The notes: a model not told the origin generated them from the letters alone. A stretch of DNA of 64,000 nucleotides from Halorussus sp. MSC15.2 (GCF_010747475.1 NZ_VSLZ01000005.1:124001-188000), one strand, 5' to 3'. Counted from the stretch's first letter, positions 8,576 to 18,283 are shown. Translations and numbers: made by a program.

Positions 8576-9660
8576 GTCGTCTTGAGCGTGACGATGCGCT
8601 CGGTTCGGTAGCCCTTCGGGTCACGGACGACCATCTGGAGGTCGTGGTACCCCTCCGATAGCGAGAGGTGCTGGTAGATGTACCCCTCGTTGCCGACGCT
8701 TCGCCACGACGACCAGTCCGACGTTCCGGTGTCGTTGGAGATGCGATACTTGTACTCCAACTCGTTCGGGTCGGTCCCGACGTCCCACGTGTGCCACCGC
8801 AGCGAAGCCGACTCGTCGGCGCTCACGCGAACGGTCTTGCCGTGGCGTAGCTCCTGTGCCGCGGGTGCGTCGTCCAAGGTGAGTTCGGGACGTTGGGCGT
8901 CGCGACCCTGCCGGTCGACAACTTCGACCGCGGTGCCACCGTCACTGCCAGTCGTACCCGGCAGTTCGGTCGTGGCCGTCATCTGATACATCCCGACCGT
9001 AATGTTGGACCGAACGACGAGGTAGTACGTGTCCTTCGTCGCGTCCAACGTCAGTTTCTGCGTCGTCGTGGAACCGGGGTCCTCGACGTCGTGCAGTTGC
9101 GTCCCGGCGAGATCCGTAATGTTCTCCGGCCGTTCCTGCGTCAGGACCGCGTCGAACCGCGTCAAGTTTTCGGCGTTCGACTTCTGGTTCGGACGGTTAA
9201 GACGAACCGTCAGTTTGCGCTGGTCGGGAATCTCGGCGTCGTCGTCCATGTCGATTCGGTAGACGGTGTAGTCCTCGAAACCGTCTATCGAGTCGTAGAC
9301 GACCGAATCGCCGTATCGGTCGGCGGTCGGATACAGTTGCTCGGGCGTGAACAACCGACCCAGTATCTCGCCGAGACCCTGCGAGGAGGTCTTACGGGAC
9401 GTGAGATAGTCGTTCCACCGGGCACCGAGCGCGTCCTGCGTCGAGTACTGGACGGTCCATCCGTTCGTCGGCATATCCTTGGTACCGCCGAGTGTCTCCG
9501 GATACCCGTCGAGTGCCTTGGTCGTCGCAGTGTAGTCGGTCCGGAGCGAGTTCCGGAGGATACCGAGTATCTGGCGAGTCACTTCGTAGGACTGGAGGTC
9601 CTCCTCGCCCACGAGGTCGTGGACGACGCTCTGGTGGGTCTCGTCGGCGTACGCCGGAAC
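8572..9660 (-). CDS. Giant secreted PKD/LamG protein, middle part (frame 2 of 3)
   Basis: This segment of about 362 codons reads VPAYADETHQSVVHDLVGEE onward and stops at TAA 8572-8574 after IVTLKTT. The first start-like codon is an internal GTG at 9612, with coherent protein before it, so it has no proper start of its own. It contains long helices and an extracellular beta-rich region with QKLTLDATKDTYYLVVRSNI, similar to pre-peptidase C-terminal-like modules. A fibronectin/Ig-like region with SASLRWHTWDVGTDPNELEY follows. Sense resumes one base back at both ends: the upstream frame at about 9661 and the downstream frame at about 8575. Both joins therefore need a -1 shift or one missing base. 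Confidence 0.72.
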   Translation of the reverse strand, partial: VPAYADETHQSVVHDLVGEEDLQSYEVTRQILGILRNSLRTDYTATTKALDGYPETLGGTKDMPTNGWTVQYSTQDALGARWNDYLTSRKTSSQGLGEILGRLFTPEQLYPTADRYGDSVVYDSIDGFEDYTVYRIDMDDDAEIPDQRKLTVRLNRPNQKSNAENLTRFDAVLTQERPENITDLAGTQLHDVEDPGSTTTQKLTLDATKDTYYLVVRSNITVGMYQMTATTELPGTTGSDGGTAVEVVDRQGRDAQRPELTLDDAPAAQELRHGKTVRVSADESASLRWHTWDVGTDPNELEYKYRISNDTGTSDWSSWRSVGNEGYIYQHLSLSEGYHDLQMVVRDPKGYRTERIVTLKTT

Positions 9661-12530
9661 GATTGGTACGTCTCGTTGAGCAGGACCTTGCGCTCTTCGA
9701 GGAGTTCGTTCACGCGGGCGGTGTCGTTGGCCGCTCGCGCCGCCTCCAGTTCGTCGGAGTTCTCCGACAGCGCGCGTAGGTTCTCGTGAAGTCGGGTGTA
9801 GTTCCGCGAGTTGTAACCGGGGTCGTCGAGGTGGCGTGCGACGGCGTGGCTCTGCGCTCCGCGGATGAAGTACGAACCGCTAGAGATGGCATTCTCTAGC
9901 GTCTGTGCGCGGGAGAACGTCGATAGAAGGTTCGAATACGATTTTTTCGCCGTCCTCGATAGCTCGTACGGAGGTATCGAGAGGATACCTTCACTCGTTT
10001 TTGCAAAGGACATGCCCTTCCGTTGAAGCGGGTTCTTGTCCTCGACGTTGTACGTGTGGTACGTGAGGCCCTCTATGCGGCTTTCCAACTCGTCACGTAC
10101 GTTCTTGGCGGTCCTGTTCGCGTACTGCCGTTCTTTCTGCTTCCAGTAACTCGCGTTCAGCGAGCGGTTGTGCATCTCTGCGTAGATGCCGCCCGAGTCG
10201 ATGGCGACGCTGAGGTTGGTCGCTTCCGTGGTCGCGTCGCTCTCGACCGATTCGTAGGCAACCGTACTGGACCACGTGTCGGCTTTGTCGCGTCCGGACT
10301 CGTTCCGGTCGTACTCGTCGTCGTCCCAGAGGACGACGCGGACGTTACGCCGGTCGGCCGACGACTCCAGTTGACGCGAACTCAGAACGACGGTCTCGTT
10401 GCTCTCGTTCCGCGGGGTAACGCCGAGAATCCGATGGCGTTCACCGTCCACGTAGACCTCGTAGTAGGGGTCGCCCCCGCTCCCGTGGTCCAAGCGGAGA
10501 CTCGTGTTCGCCTCGATTTCGAGCGCGAAGTCCGAGAGGTTGCCGTCGCCGTTACGGTCGATGCGATTGATGAACTCGACGGACTCGATGGCGGTGGGCG
10601 CTTGGTGGAGTCCGTCTTCGGTCGCAACCGCGAACCGACCGACACCGGGCGAGTCGGCGACGAAGGTGAACGTGGAGTCGTTCACGGCCACCAATGCGGT
10701 CGGAAGACGGGACCACGAGTCGTTGACGTATCGGTACAGACCCAGTTCGTCGGGGTCCTCCGAGAACGCGCTGGAGTTCACCGAGAATCGGAACCGGGCG
10801 TTCTCGACCGCTTCAGAGGTCGGTGACGCGCCAGAGAGACGGAAGTGGCTCAGACCGGTGACGTTCGAATCGTTCGCCCCCACCGCCGGTACCGAGACGT
10901 TCCGGGTCTGGACGAGGGTCGCGTTCGTATGGGCATCGGCCGCGAACGTCAAGTTCAGTCGAGAGAGTCGCGTTCCGGTCGTCTCGGCCAGTTCGGTTTC
11001 GGGGATGTCGGCGGTCAGTCTCCCACCACTGTCGACCGTCGGGGCGGTAATCGATATCTCGTTCGGCCCGACGCGGGTCACGGTCGCCTCGACGGTGCCG
11101 GAAACGGAGGCGTCGATATCCAAGCTCCCGCTACGAGTCGTAGCGTCGTTGAGAGTCACGGAAACCGAGTACACGTCGTCCGTGTCGGGGTTGATTACGC
11201 CCGCGTATCGCACCACGATAGTGTCGTTCGCCTGTAGGGTGTGGGTAGCGTTGAATGCGACTCGGAGGGTGCTGTTCTCCACGGCAGTCACTGCGTCGAT
11301 GGCATCAGTGGCGTTCAGTCCAACGTCGATGTCGCCGTCGCCGTCACGGTCGATACCCGCGGTCACGTCTCGAAGGCTCACGTTCTGCACGTCGGCACTC
11401 TCGTTCGGGTACTGCACCTCGACACTATCGAGGGCGTTCCCCGCCTCGGTGGAGTTCTCGCCGACTACGTAAGTCACTTCGTGGGTCGTCCGTGCGCTCG
11501 TCGTCTCGTCGAGCGACTCGATGAGCGTCGTCGTCTCGTCGTCGCTACTGGTCCGGTTCGTCGCCGGATACGCGCTCACACCGACCGTGGGATTCGCAGC
11601 GATAACAGACCCGTTCGCATCTCGAACGGGGCCAACGGACCCGTCGAGGGTTGCGTATCGGAGTTGCCCGTCGGTACCGAAGTGGATGATTTCGGGACTC
11701 GCATCGCCGACCCAGTCGAATCCAGCCAGCGTCGAAGCCGAGGCGGACGTGTAGTCAGATTTCACGACGGTCGTTTCGCCGGATGCACCGACGAGAAGGA
11801 GGTCGTCGCCCTCGGAGAGGACGGGAACCCGTGCGACACCGTCACCGTCGAAATCCGTGGGCGAACCGACACTTCCGTTCTCGTTCACGTCGTAATAGCC
11901 CGTACTCCGCACCTGACCGTCGTCGAAGTACTTGATACCGCGAGACTCACCGAGGAAAACGATGTCCTCGTCCCCATCACCGTCGAAACTGGCGACTCCG
12001 AGGACGGCGGAAACAGGAACGTCGAGAACACGCTGTGGCGTAGCACCTACTTCCGCACGGTAAATTTCGTCTCCGGCACTGGCGTTGGCGTACAGTACGC
12101 CGACGCGACCGTTTCCGTCCCAATCACCCACTCCGAGAAGTGTCGTAGTGCTGGTCACGTCCGTCGCCAGTTGCTGGCGCTCGCCGCCGCCATCTACGAT
12201 TTCCACGGTTTCGTTCGCTACGTACGGAAGTTCTATCCGATTGTCGGCATCGAAGTCGGCCATCGTTCCGAGCGCGGTCCCGGAAGCGTTCACCGAATCG
12301 GTCGTCTGATTCTCGTCGACGAACGTAAAATGGCCATCGTTGGCAACCGCGAGCGACTGATTCTGCAATATCGGTCCCGTGTTCCCGATAGCACTCGCTA
12401 GCGGTTTCGGTGAGCTATCATCTACACGTGACGGAGCGAACGCGTCGTTCGCCATCGCAGGCGTTCCGACAGCCGAGATTAGCAGAATTATCGCGAACAA
12501 TACGGCGATTCCGTCGTCGATATGACTCAT
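9579..12530 (-). CDS. Giant secreted PKD/LamG protein, N-terminal part (frame 1 of 3)
   Basis: The gene starts with an ATG at 12530 and a Sec signal peptide (AVLFAIILLISAVGTPAMA, residues about 9-27). Residues about 75-310 carry five FG-GAP/VCBS-like calcium-loop repeats (DFDADNR, DWDGNGR, SFDGDGDED, DFDGDGV, DWVGD). Later comes a region like the PGF-pre-PGF domain (ARFRFSVNSSAF ... LGLYRYVNDSWSRLPT ... FVADSPGVGRFAVATE). A helical Asn/Arg-rich segment follows. Meaningful sequence ends at about 9661 (LLNETYQS); the remaining 27 codons are out-of-frame and Arg/Thr/Ser-rich. With two bases restored the full product would be about 2,356 residues. It is probably cell-surface associated. Confidence 0.8.
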   Translation of the reverse strand: MSHIDDGIAVLFAIILLISAVGTPAMANDAFAPSRVDDSSPKPLASAIGNTGPILQNQSLAVANDGHFTFVDENQTTDSVNASGTALGTMADFDADNRIELPYVANETVEIVDGGGERQQLATDVTSTTTLLGVGDWDGNGRVGVLYANASAGDEIYRAEVGATPQRVLDVPVSAVLGVASFDGDGDEDIVFLGESRGIKYFDDGQVRSTGYYDVNENGSVGSPTDFDGDGVARVPVLSEGDDLLLVGASGETTVVKSDYTSASASTLAGFDWVGDASPEIIHFGTDGQLRYATLDGSVGPVRDANGSVIAANPTVGVSAYPATNRTSSDDETTTLIESLDETTSARTTHEVTYVVGENSTEAGNALDSVEVQYPNESADVQNVSLRDVTAGIDRDGDGDIDVGLNATDAIDAVTAVENSTLRVAFNATHTLQANDTIVVRYAGVINPDTDDVYSVSVTLNDATTRSGSLDIDASVSGTVEATVTRVGPNEISITAPTVDSGGRLTADIPETELAETTGTRLSRLNLTFAADAHTNATLVQTRNVSVPAVGANDSNVTGLSHFRLSGASPTSEAVENARFRFSVNSSAFSEDPDELGLYRYVNDSWSRLPTALVAVNDSTFTFVADSPGVGRFAVATEDGLHQAPTAIESVEFINRIDRNGDGNLSDFALEIEANTSLRLDHGSGGDPYYEVYVDGERHRILGVTPRNESNETVVLSSRQLESSADRRNVRVVLWDDDEYDRNESGRDKADTWSSTVAYESVESDATTEATNLSVAIDSGGIYAEMHNRSLNASYWKQKERQYANRTAKNVRDELESRIEGLTYHTYNVEDKNPLQRKGMSFAKTSEGILSIPPYELSRTAKKSYSNLLSTFSRAQTLENAISSGSYFIRGAQSHAVARHLDDPGYNSRNYTRLHENLRALSENSDELEAARAANDTARVNELLEERKVLLNETYQSFRRTPTRPTRASSTTSWARRTSSPTK

Positions 12531-12550
12531 TAAATATGAGAACTAGAAGA

Positions 12551-12580
12551 CATTGTATATATTCTTCGGATATAAGATAC
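12551..12580 (-). promoter_or_regulatory. AT-rich promoter of the giant surface-protein gene
   Basis: Two TATA-like elements on the minus strand stand out in this AT-rich stretch. TATATA at about 12555-12561 is about 27 bases before the ATG at 12530, as expected for leaderless haloarchaeal transcripts, and TTATAT is at 12570-12575. The whole 12535-12625 interval has far lower GC than the flanking ATP synthase genes. Confidence 0.55.
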
Positions 12581-12647
12581 ATCCTGGTAAAATACATGTA
12601 ATTGAATTTAAAATAGGCTGAGAACCGTCAACAGAAAGGGGGAGCGG

Positions 12648-14072
12648 TTAGTCCGCAGCGACTTCTTCGGCTTCTTCGTCCGCGTCTTCGGGGTAGTACT
12701 TCTCGATGAGTTCCTCGTCGATGCGGTTGAGCGCCTCCTTGGGGAGCATCCCGAGGAGGTCCCAACCGAGGTCGAGCGTCTCCTCGATGTCGCGGTTCGT
12801 GTCGAAGCCTTGGTCGACGAACTCCGTCTCGAACCGGTCGGCGAAGTCGAGGTACTTGTTGTCGCGCTCCGAGAGCGCCTCGCGGCCGACGATGTTCACG
12901 AGGTCGCGCAGGTCTTCACCCTCCGCGTACGCGGCGTACATCTGGTCGGAGACGTCGCCGTGGTCCTCACGGGTCAGCCCCTCGCCGATACCGTCGTCCA
13001 TCAGGCGCGAGAGGCTCGGCAGGACGTTGATAGGCGGGACGACGCCCTGCGAGTTGAGGTCGCGGTCGATGTAAATCTGGCCCTCGGTGATGTATCCGGT
13101 GAGGTCCGGAATCGGGTGGGTGTCGTCGTCGCCGGGCATCGTGAGGATGGGAATCTGGGTGACAGACCCCTCGCGGCCCTCGATACGACCCGCGCGCTCG
13201 TAGAGCTGGGCGAGGTCGGTGTACATGTACCCGGGGTAGCCACGGCGGCCCGGCACCTCTTCGCGGGCCGCACCGATTTCGCGCAGGGCCTCACAGTAGT
13301 TGGTCATGTCCGTCAGGATGACGAGCACGTGGTAGCCCTTGTCGAACGCGAGGTACTCCGCAGTCGTCAGCGCGAGGCGCGGCGTGACCGTCCGTTCGAC
13401 CGCGGGGTCGTCCGCGAGGTTCATGAAGACGACCGAGCGTTCGAGCGCGCCCGTCCGCTCGAAGTCCTCCATGAACTCGTTGGCCTCTTCGGCCGTGATT
13501 CCCATCGCGCCGAACACCACTGCGAACTCGGAGCCTTCGTCGTCCTCGCCCGCTTCTTCCTCTTCCGGCACGGTCGCCTGTCGCGCAATCTGGAGCGCGA
13601 GTTCGTTGTGCGGAAGCCCGGACCCGGAGAAGATGGGGAGCTTCTGGCCCCGGACCAGCGTGTTCATGCCGTCGATGGCGGAGACGCCGGTCTGGATGAA
13701 CTCCTCGGGATACTCCCGGGCGGTCGGGTTGATGGCCGCGCCGACGATGTCGCGTCGGTCGTCCGGGACGATTTCCGGGCCGCCGTCGATGGGGTTGCCG
13801 GAACCGTCGAGGACCCGACCGAGGAGGTCCTCGGTGACGGGCATCTTCATCGTCTCGCCGAGGAATCGGACCGAACTCTTCGTGTCGATACCTTCGGTCC
13901 CCTCGAACACCTGAATCGAGACGAGTCCGTCGCTCGATTCGAGGACCTGTCCGCGCTTGGTGTCGCCGTTCGGCGTCTCGATTTCGACTATCTCGTCGTA
14001 CCCGATGGGTTCGTCTACCTCCGCGAACACCAGCGGACCGCTAATCTCCGTGATTGTTTGGTACTCTTTCAT
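12648..14072 (-). CDS. atpB: A-type ATP synthase subunit B
   Basis: Subunit B is the non-catalytic nucleotide-binding subunit of the A3B3 head. The 474-residue length is standard. Features are the N-terminal barrel ([20 protein letters not shown]), the degenerate P-loop region [20 protein letters not shown] (about residues 150-170), the conserved [20 protein letters not shown] and the arginine-finger region [13 protein letters not shown]. The ATG at 14072 begins three bases after the end of atpA, showing tight coupling. It is the last gene of the H-I-K-E-C-F-A-B series here. Downstream, 117 AT-rich bases lead to the giant gene instead of atpD. Confidence 0.97.
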   Translation of the reverse strand: MKEYQTITEISGPLVFAEVDEPIGYDEIVEIETPNGDTKRGQVLESSDGLVSIQVFEGTEGIDTKSSVRFLGETMKMPVTEDLLGRVLDGSGNPIDGGPEIVPDDRRDIVGAAINPTAREYPEEFIQTGVSAIDGMNTLVRGQKLPIFSGSGLPHNELALQIARQATVPEEEEAGEDDEGSEFAVVFGAMGITAEEANEFMEDFERTGALERSVVFMNLADDPAVERTVTPRLALTTAEYLAFDKGYHVLVILTDMTNYCEALREIGAAREEVPGRRGYPGYMYTDLAQLYERAGRIEGREGSVTQIPILTMPGDDDTHPIPDLTGYITEGQIYIDRDLNSQGVVPPINVLPSLSRLMDDGIGEGLTREDHGDVSDQMYAAYAEGEDLRDLVNIVGREALSERDNKYLDFADRFETEFVDQGFDTNRDIEETLDLGWDLLGMLPKEALNRIDEELIEKYYPEDADEEAEEVAAD

Positions 14073-14075
14073 GGT

Positions 14076-15842
14076 TTAGTAGAGGTCTCGGAGCTGTTCT
14101 TTGATGTCGTCTTCGAGGTCGGCGACGAACTCGTCGGCCTCGTCGTCGGGAGTCGTCGCGATGCGGTTCAGCCGCGGTGCGGCGTCGATGTCCGTAATCT
14201 CGTCCACCGGAACGCCGGCGTCGAGCGCGTCGAACGCCTCGTCGTTGTACGTCCGGATTGCACCCATGATGAGGTAGGACTTCTCCGGCGGACAGTTGGT
14301 GTCCACGTCGTGGAGCGCGTTCTGCTGGAGGAACGCCTCGCGGATGTACCGCGCGACGTCGAGCGTGAGCTGCTGGTCCTCCGGCAGGGCGTCCTTACCG
14401 ACGAGCTGGACAATCTCCTGCAGTTCGTCCTCCTCGTCGAGCACGTCCACGGCCCACTGGCGCTGCTCGGGCCAGTCCTCGGCGACGTTGTCCTCGAACC
14501 ACGGGTCGAGCTGTTCCTTGTACAGCGAGTACGACTCGTTCCAGTTAATCGAGGGGAAGTGACGGCGCTCGGCGAGGTCCGCGTCGAGTGCCCAGAAGGT
14601 CTTGACGATACGCAGGGTGTTCTGGGTGACGGGTTCCGAGAAGTCGCCGCCCGGCGGCGAGACTGCGCCGACCACGGTCACCGAGCCTTCGGTGTCGTTG
14701 ATGTTGTCGAAGTAACCGGCGCGCTCGTAGAACTCCGAGAGGCGCGCGGCGAGGTAGGCGGGGTAGCCCTCTTCGCCGGGCATCTCTTCGAGGCGCGACG
14801 AAATCTCGCGCATCGCCTCGGCCCACCGCGAGGTGGAGTCGGCCATCAGCGCCACGTCGTACCCCATGTCGCGGTAGAACTCCGCGATAGTGATGCCCGT
14901 GTACACGCAGGATTCGCGCGCCGCGACGGGCATGTTCGACGTGTTGGCGATGAGGCAGGTTCGGGACATCAGCGGCTTCCCGGTGACGGGGTCTTCGAGG
15001 TTCGGGAAGTCGTCGATGACTTCGGTCATCTCGTTACCGCGCTCACCACAGCCGATGTAAACGACGATGTCGGCGTCTGCCCACTTCGCAAGCTGCTGCT
15101 GGGTGACGGTCTTCCCGGAGCCGAACGGACCCGGAATCGCCGCAGTGCCACCTTTCGCCAGCGGGAAGAGACCGTCCTGCACGCGCTGCCCCGTGACGAG
15201 CGGGGTTCGGGGCGTCTTCTTGTCGGCGGCAGGTCGGGCCTCGCGGACCGGCCACTCCTGACGCATCGAGATTTCTTCGCCGGTGTCGAGTTCGACGATG
15301 GTCTCCTCGACGTTGTGGTCGCCGCTCTCGACGGTGACGACTTCGCCGCCCTCGGAGTCGGGCGGGACCATCACTTTGTGGTCGATGCTCTCGGTCTCGG
15401 GCACGATGCCGAGGATGTCGCCGGGTTCGACGTGGTCGCCGGGTGCGACCTCGGGCGTGAACTCCCACGTCTTTTCGAGGTCGATACCGGGGGCGTCCAC
15501 ACCGCGGTCGAGGAACGCGCCCATCTTCTCTTCGAGCACCGTCAGCGGGCGCTGAACGCCGTCGTAGATGGAGTCCAGCATGCCGGGACCGAGGTCCACG
15601 GACAGGGGTTCGCCGGTGTTCTCGACCGGTTCGCCCGGTGCGACGTTCGAGGTCTCCTCGTAGACCTGAATCGTCGTCAGGTTCCCTTCGATTTCGATGA
15701 CCTCACCCATCAGCCCTTCCTCGCCGACGTACACCACGTCGTTCATCCGGGCGTCGAGGTCAGTGGCGGTCACGACCGGTCCACTTACGCTCTCGATGAC
15801 GCCGTCCTCTCGAACGGTGTCGGATTCAGTTGCTTGGCTCAT
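14076..15842 (-). CDS. atpA: A-type ATP synthase catalytic subunit A
   Basis: This is the catalytic subunit that makes or hydrolyses ATP. It has 588 residues with the Walker A P-loop [17 protein letters not shown] (about 236-252), the archaeal non-homologous insert region (residues about 115-190, ending in [20 protein letters not shown]), Walker B-like [20 protein letters not shown] and the EGYPAYL motif. No intein interrupts the P-loop, although inteins do occur at this site in some archaea. The start overlaps the stop of atpF by four bases (ATGA), and atpB follows after three bases, so translation of F, A and B is coupled. Confidence 0.98.
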   Translation of the reverse strand: MSQATESDTVREDGVIESVSGPVVTATDLDARMNDVVYVGEEGLMGEVIEIEGNLTTIQVYEETSNVAPGEPVENTGEPLSVDLGPGMLDSIYDGVQRPLTVLEEKMGAFLDRGVDAPGIDLEKTWEFTPEVAPGDHVEPGDILGIVPETESIDHKVMVPPDSEGGEVVTVESGDHNVEETIVELDTGEEISMRQEWPVREARPAADKKTPRTPLVTGQRVQDGLFPLAKGGTAAIPGPFGSGKTVTQQQLAKWADADIVVYIGCGERGNEMTEVIDDFPNLEDPVTGKPLMSRTCLIANTSNMPVAARESCVYTGITIAEFYRDMGYDVALMADSTSRWAEAMREISSRLEEMPGEEGYPAYLAARLSEFYERAGYFDNINDTEGSVTVVGAVSPPGGDFSEPVTQNTLRIVKTFWALDADLAERRHFPSINWNESYSLYKEQLDPWFEDNVAEDWPEQRQWAVDVLDEEDELQEIVQLVGKDALPEDQQLTLDVARYIREAFLQQNALHDVDTNCPPEKSYLIMGAIRTYNDEAFDALDAGVPVDEITDIDAAPRLNRIATTPDDEADEFVADLEDDIKEQLRDLY

Positions 15843-16180
15843 TCGTTGTCACCTTGTTCGTCTTCGTCCATAAGGTCGATTCCGATTGCACGCTTGATTT
15901 TGTCGCGCAGTCCGCCGCTCCCCGCGCCGCCGCCGATGGAGACCATCGTCGGTTCGACGCTCGTCTCGACCTCCTGTCGGACCTGCCGGGACAGGTAGTC
16001 GAGGTCCTCGTCGTGCATCACGACGATGCCGACGTCGTCGTCGTCGAGAACGCGAGTCACCGCATCGTCGAGTTCCGACTGCTTGTCGTCGTCCGGGACG
16101 TTCTCGAACTTCCGGACGCCAGCGAGACGGAACCCCGTAGTGAACTCGGGACTGCCGACGACTGCGATTTCCTGGCTCAT
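15839..16180 (-). CDS. atpF: A-type ATP synthase subunit F
   Basis: Subunit F is a small Rossmann-like protein bound to the central stalk. The 113-residue protein begins [20 protein letters not shown], with the characteristic VVGSxxFxxGFRLAGV pattern, and [15 protein letters not shown] in the middle. I set the start at 16180 rather than at an upstream in-frame ATG (16300): the preceding 40 residues are Arg/Gly-rich shadow sequence of atpC, and the 16180 ATG overlaps the atpC stop by four bases (ATGA). Its own stop overlaps the atpA start in the same way. Confidence 0.95.
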   Translation of the reverse strand: MSQEIAVVGSPEFTTGFRLAGVRKFENVPDDDKQSELDDAVTRVLDDDDVGIVVMHDEDLDYLSRQVRQEVETSVEPTMVSIGGGAGSGGLRDKIKRAIGIDLMDEDEQGDNE

Positions 16181-17238
16181 AGCATCACCAGTTCGTTTTC
16201 TATCTCGTCCTCGCTCAGTCCGGCCTCGCGGCCGCGAGCGATGGCACGGATGTTGTCCACTTCGCGCTCCTTCGCCAGCACGTAGGCCAGTACCGGACAA
16301 ATCGACAGCGGGAAGACGTGCGAGAGGTGGTCCGAGTACTCCAAGAGTGCAGCATCTAGAGCGTGCTCGAAACCGATGAGGCTGTCGGCTCGCTCCAGTT
16401 CGTCGAGCGCCGCCGAGAGGTCGTCGCCGTACGTGCTGTCACGGATGAACGTGACGAGTTCGCCCACGTCGGCCGAGAGCTGAGAGAGTTCCGACGCGCG
16501 GAACAGCTCTCCGCCCTCGATAAAGTAGTCGGCGGGGTCGAGGTCCGCACCGCTTCGCGCGATTCGGAGCGCGTTGCGTGCGTTCCGGAAGTCGATTTCG
16601 GCCTGCAGGAACTCGACGTACAACTGGGTCGCACGGTTGTCCGTCTGGGTCACTCCGCCGATGAGACCTTCGTAGTACGTGCGGTCGACCGCGTTCTCCA
16701 GGGGAATCAGCACGCCGGTCTCCTCGTAGTCGGCGTACGCGTCGGCCAGCGCATCGCCGTAGCGCGTACGGTCGAGCATCTCCACGACGTCCTCGATGGA
16801 ACCGGCTTCGGTGAGCCGGTCGAGGAACCGCCGGTCGAGTTCACCCGCGTAAATCAGGTCCTCCTCGATAGCTTCGCTGTCGGAGTCGGAGTAGATACCC
16901 CGAATAACCGTCTTGATGTTCCACGCGTCGAACTTCCGGAGGTATCGAGCGATGAACTCGTACAACTGACCGTCCGCCCACCGGAGCAGGTCGTTGAAGT
17001 GCTTGCCGAGGTTGCGATTGAGCGCGTGTTCGATGAGGTCTACGCCGCTGTACTTGGAGCCGAGCGCGTTGACTTCGGTTTCGTACTCGGTCTCCTCCAT
17101 GTAACGAGCGATTTCACCGGGACCCATCCGAACGAGTTTCCGGTAGTCCTCGTCGTCGAACAGCGCCGCTCGCCGGGCCTGTACCCGAGCAGTGACGTAT
17201 TCGTAGTTCGAGGTTCCGTTCTTCTTTTCTACGCTCAT
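16177..17238 (-). CDS. atpC: A-type ATP synthase subunit C
   Basis: Subunit C is the funnel-shaped adaptor between the membrane c-ring and the central stalk (V-ATPase subunit d/AC39 family). The 353 residues contain three similar all-helical repeats. Conserved pieces include NYEYVTARVQARRAALFDDE at the N terminus, HFNDLLRWADGQLYEFIARY, FDAWNIKTVIRGIYSD and the C-terminal ICPVLAYVLAKEREVDNIRA IARG motif. Start and stop both overlap their neighbours by four bases, so it is fully embedded in the operon. Length and motifs are normal. Confidence 0.96.
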   Translation of the reverse strand: MSVEKKNGTSNYEYVTARVQARRAALFDDEDYRKLVRMGPGEIARYMEETEYETEVNALGSKYSGVDLIEHALNRNLGKHFNDLLRWADGQLYEFIARYLRKFDAWNIKTVIRGIYSDSDSEAIEEDLIYAGELDRRFLDRLTEAGSIEDVVEMLDRTRYGDALADAYADYEETGVLIPLENAVDRTYYEGLIGGVTQTDNRATQLYVEFLQAEIDFRNARNALRIARSGADLDPADYFIEGGELFRASELSQLSADVGELVTFIRDSTYGDDLSAALDELERADSLIGFEHALDAALLEYSDHLSHVFPLSICPVLAYVLAKEREVDNIRAIARGREAGLSEDEIENELVML

Positions 17239-17816
17239 TGCTCGAAGAGACGTTTACTGATGTCCTGAAGGTTGTCCTCCCAGACGTCCTCCAGCACCGA
17301 ATCGAACGTGTTGTTCACGCGCAGTCGAGACTGCTCGCTCTCGACCACGACGCCGCCGAGGCAGTCGTACTCTCCGGCGTACTCGTAGCCGTCGTAATCG
17401 GTCACGATGTCGGTGAGCAACTCGTCGTCTCCGGGCTTGCCGTAAACGTGGACGGTGTCGCCCTCGTCGAACTCCTCGCTGGCAGCGTCCAGCAGTTCCC
17501 GGGTCAGTTCTTCGCGTTCGTCGCCTTCGAGGGTAGCGATACGGTCTTCGACCGTCGCTCGAACGTCCTGCAGCACGTCACGTCGGGCTTCGAGGCGCTT
17601 CTGCTTGGCTTCCAGTTTGGCGCTGGAGAGCTTCTGCTCGCGCTCTTGGGCGATTGTCTGCTCGGTTTCCCGTTCTTGCTCCGCGAGAATCTCCTCGGCA
17701 TCGCTCTCGGCCTCGGAGACGATTTCGTCTGCGCGCTCATCGCCTTCCGAACGAATCTCCTTCGCGCGCTCGCGGGCTTCGTTTCGAATATCCTCAACTA
17801 CCGTGTCCAAGCTCAT
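17235..17816 (-). CDS. atpE: A-type ATP synthase subunit E
   Basis: Subunit E forms, with subunit H, the peripheral stalk that holds the head static. The 193-residue protein has a long N-terminal coiled coil rich in Glu/Arg/Ala (residues 1-95: VVEDIRNEARERAKEIRSEG, then AEEILAEQERETEQTIAQER). A globular C-terminal domain contains VHVYGKPGDDELL, YDCLGGVVVESEQSRLRVNN and FDSVLEDVWED, the conserved GGVV-E motif of the family. Its stop overlaps the atpC start by four bases, and it begins 25 bases after the stop of atpK. Confidence 0.96.
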   Translation of the reverse strand: MSLDTVVEDIRNEARERAKEIRSEGDERADEIVSEAESDAEEILAEQERETEQTIAQEREQKLSSAKLEAKQKRLEARRDVLQDVRATVEDRIATLEGDEREELTRELLDAASEEFDEGDTVHVYGKPGDDELLTDIVTDYDGYEYAGEYDCLGGVVVESEQSRLRVNNTFDSVLEDVWEDNLQDISKRLFEQ

Positions 17817-17841
17817 TGATGAAGAGGGAAAGGGGGTGCGT

Positions 17842-18111
17842 TTAACCGACGAAGAACGTGACCAGCGCCAGAATAACGAGCGTCTCGGGAAGGACCGTCA
17901 TGATGAGGCCCGTACCGAAGAGACTCTCGTCCTCCGCGATGGCACCGATGGCCGCGCTACCGATACCGCGCTCGGCGTATCCAGCACCGATGGCCGCGAG
18001 ACCGACGGCGAGGGCGGCCATACCGTTTTTGGTGATGGTCGGGCCGGCAGCGGCACCGGTTTCCTGTGCAAGCAATACCGCGTCGACGAATGCAGGTGCA
18101 ATTTCGAGCAT
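17842..18111 (-). CDS. atpK: A-type ATP synthase proteolipid subunit K (c subunit)
   Basis: Subunit K builds the ion-translocating rotor ring. The 89-residue protein has two transmembrane helices: residues about 29-48 (NGMAALAVGLAAIGAGYAER), then a polar GSAAIGAIAEDESLFG loop, then residues about 66-88. The ion-binding carboxylate is Glu76 in the second helix (MTVLPETLVILALVTF). I chose the ATG at 18111 because it gives the usual size and is preceded by AGGAG. A single hairpin means one carboxylate per protomer. It appears to have its own promoter (TATA at 18171-18177) after a T-rich terminator at the end of atpI. Confidence 0.94.
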   Translation of the reverse strand: MLEIAPAFVDAVLLAQETGAAAGPTITKNGMAALAVGLAAIGAGYAERGIGSAAIGAIAEDESLFGTGLIMTVLPETLVILALVTFFVG

Positions 18112-18170
18112 AGTTTCTGCTTCTCCTGTGGCTCTCGTAACCGGACAGTCGTATTTCCCGCTACAGGAGT

Positions 18171-18177
18171 CATAAAG
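18171..18177 (-). promoter_or_regulatory. Internal ATP synthase promoter before atpK
   Basis: The minus-strand AAGCTTTATGAC gives a TATA-like TTTATG about 60 bases before the atpK start, in the 190-base gap between atpI and atpK. With an expected start site near 18147 the mRNA would have a leader of about 35 bases carrying the AGGAG ribosome-binding site. Separate expression would let the c-ring be made in excess of the single a-type subunit. Inferred. Confidence 0.45.
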
Positions 18178-18283
18178 CTTCCCAAAAGAGTTCGACACCG
18201 ACGCCGTTTCGAGCGGCTCAAGCCGAGGTTTATGGTACCGATTGCCAATGAATATTAGCCAAAACAGAGGTCGCCGTCGAATC

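Noticed and set aside
6992-8611. Open frame of about 540 codons opposite the PKD region
   Set aside because: Low-complexity Val/Arg-rich shadow; no start context or family; the minus-strand PKD repeats explain the region.
8560-9670. Programmed -1 ribosomal frameshifting in the giant gene
   Set aside because: No slippery heptamer of the X-XXY-YYZ type is present at either join, and a similar lesion occurs in atpI; mutation or sequence error is simpler.
14076-15842. Intein in atpA
   Set aside because: The P-loop GPFGSGKT and flanks are uninterrupted and the length is normal.
12810-15998. Very long antisense open frame (over 1,000 codons) opposite atpB and atpA
   Set aside because: High third-position GC leaves few stops on the opposite strand; its protein has no domain and mirrors conserved ATP synthase codons.
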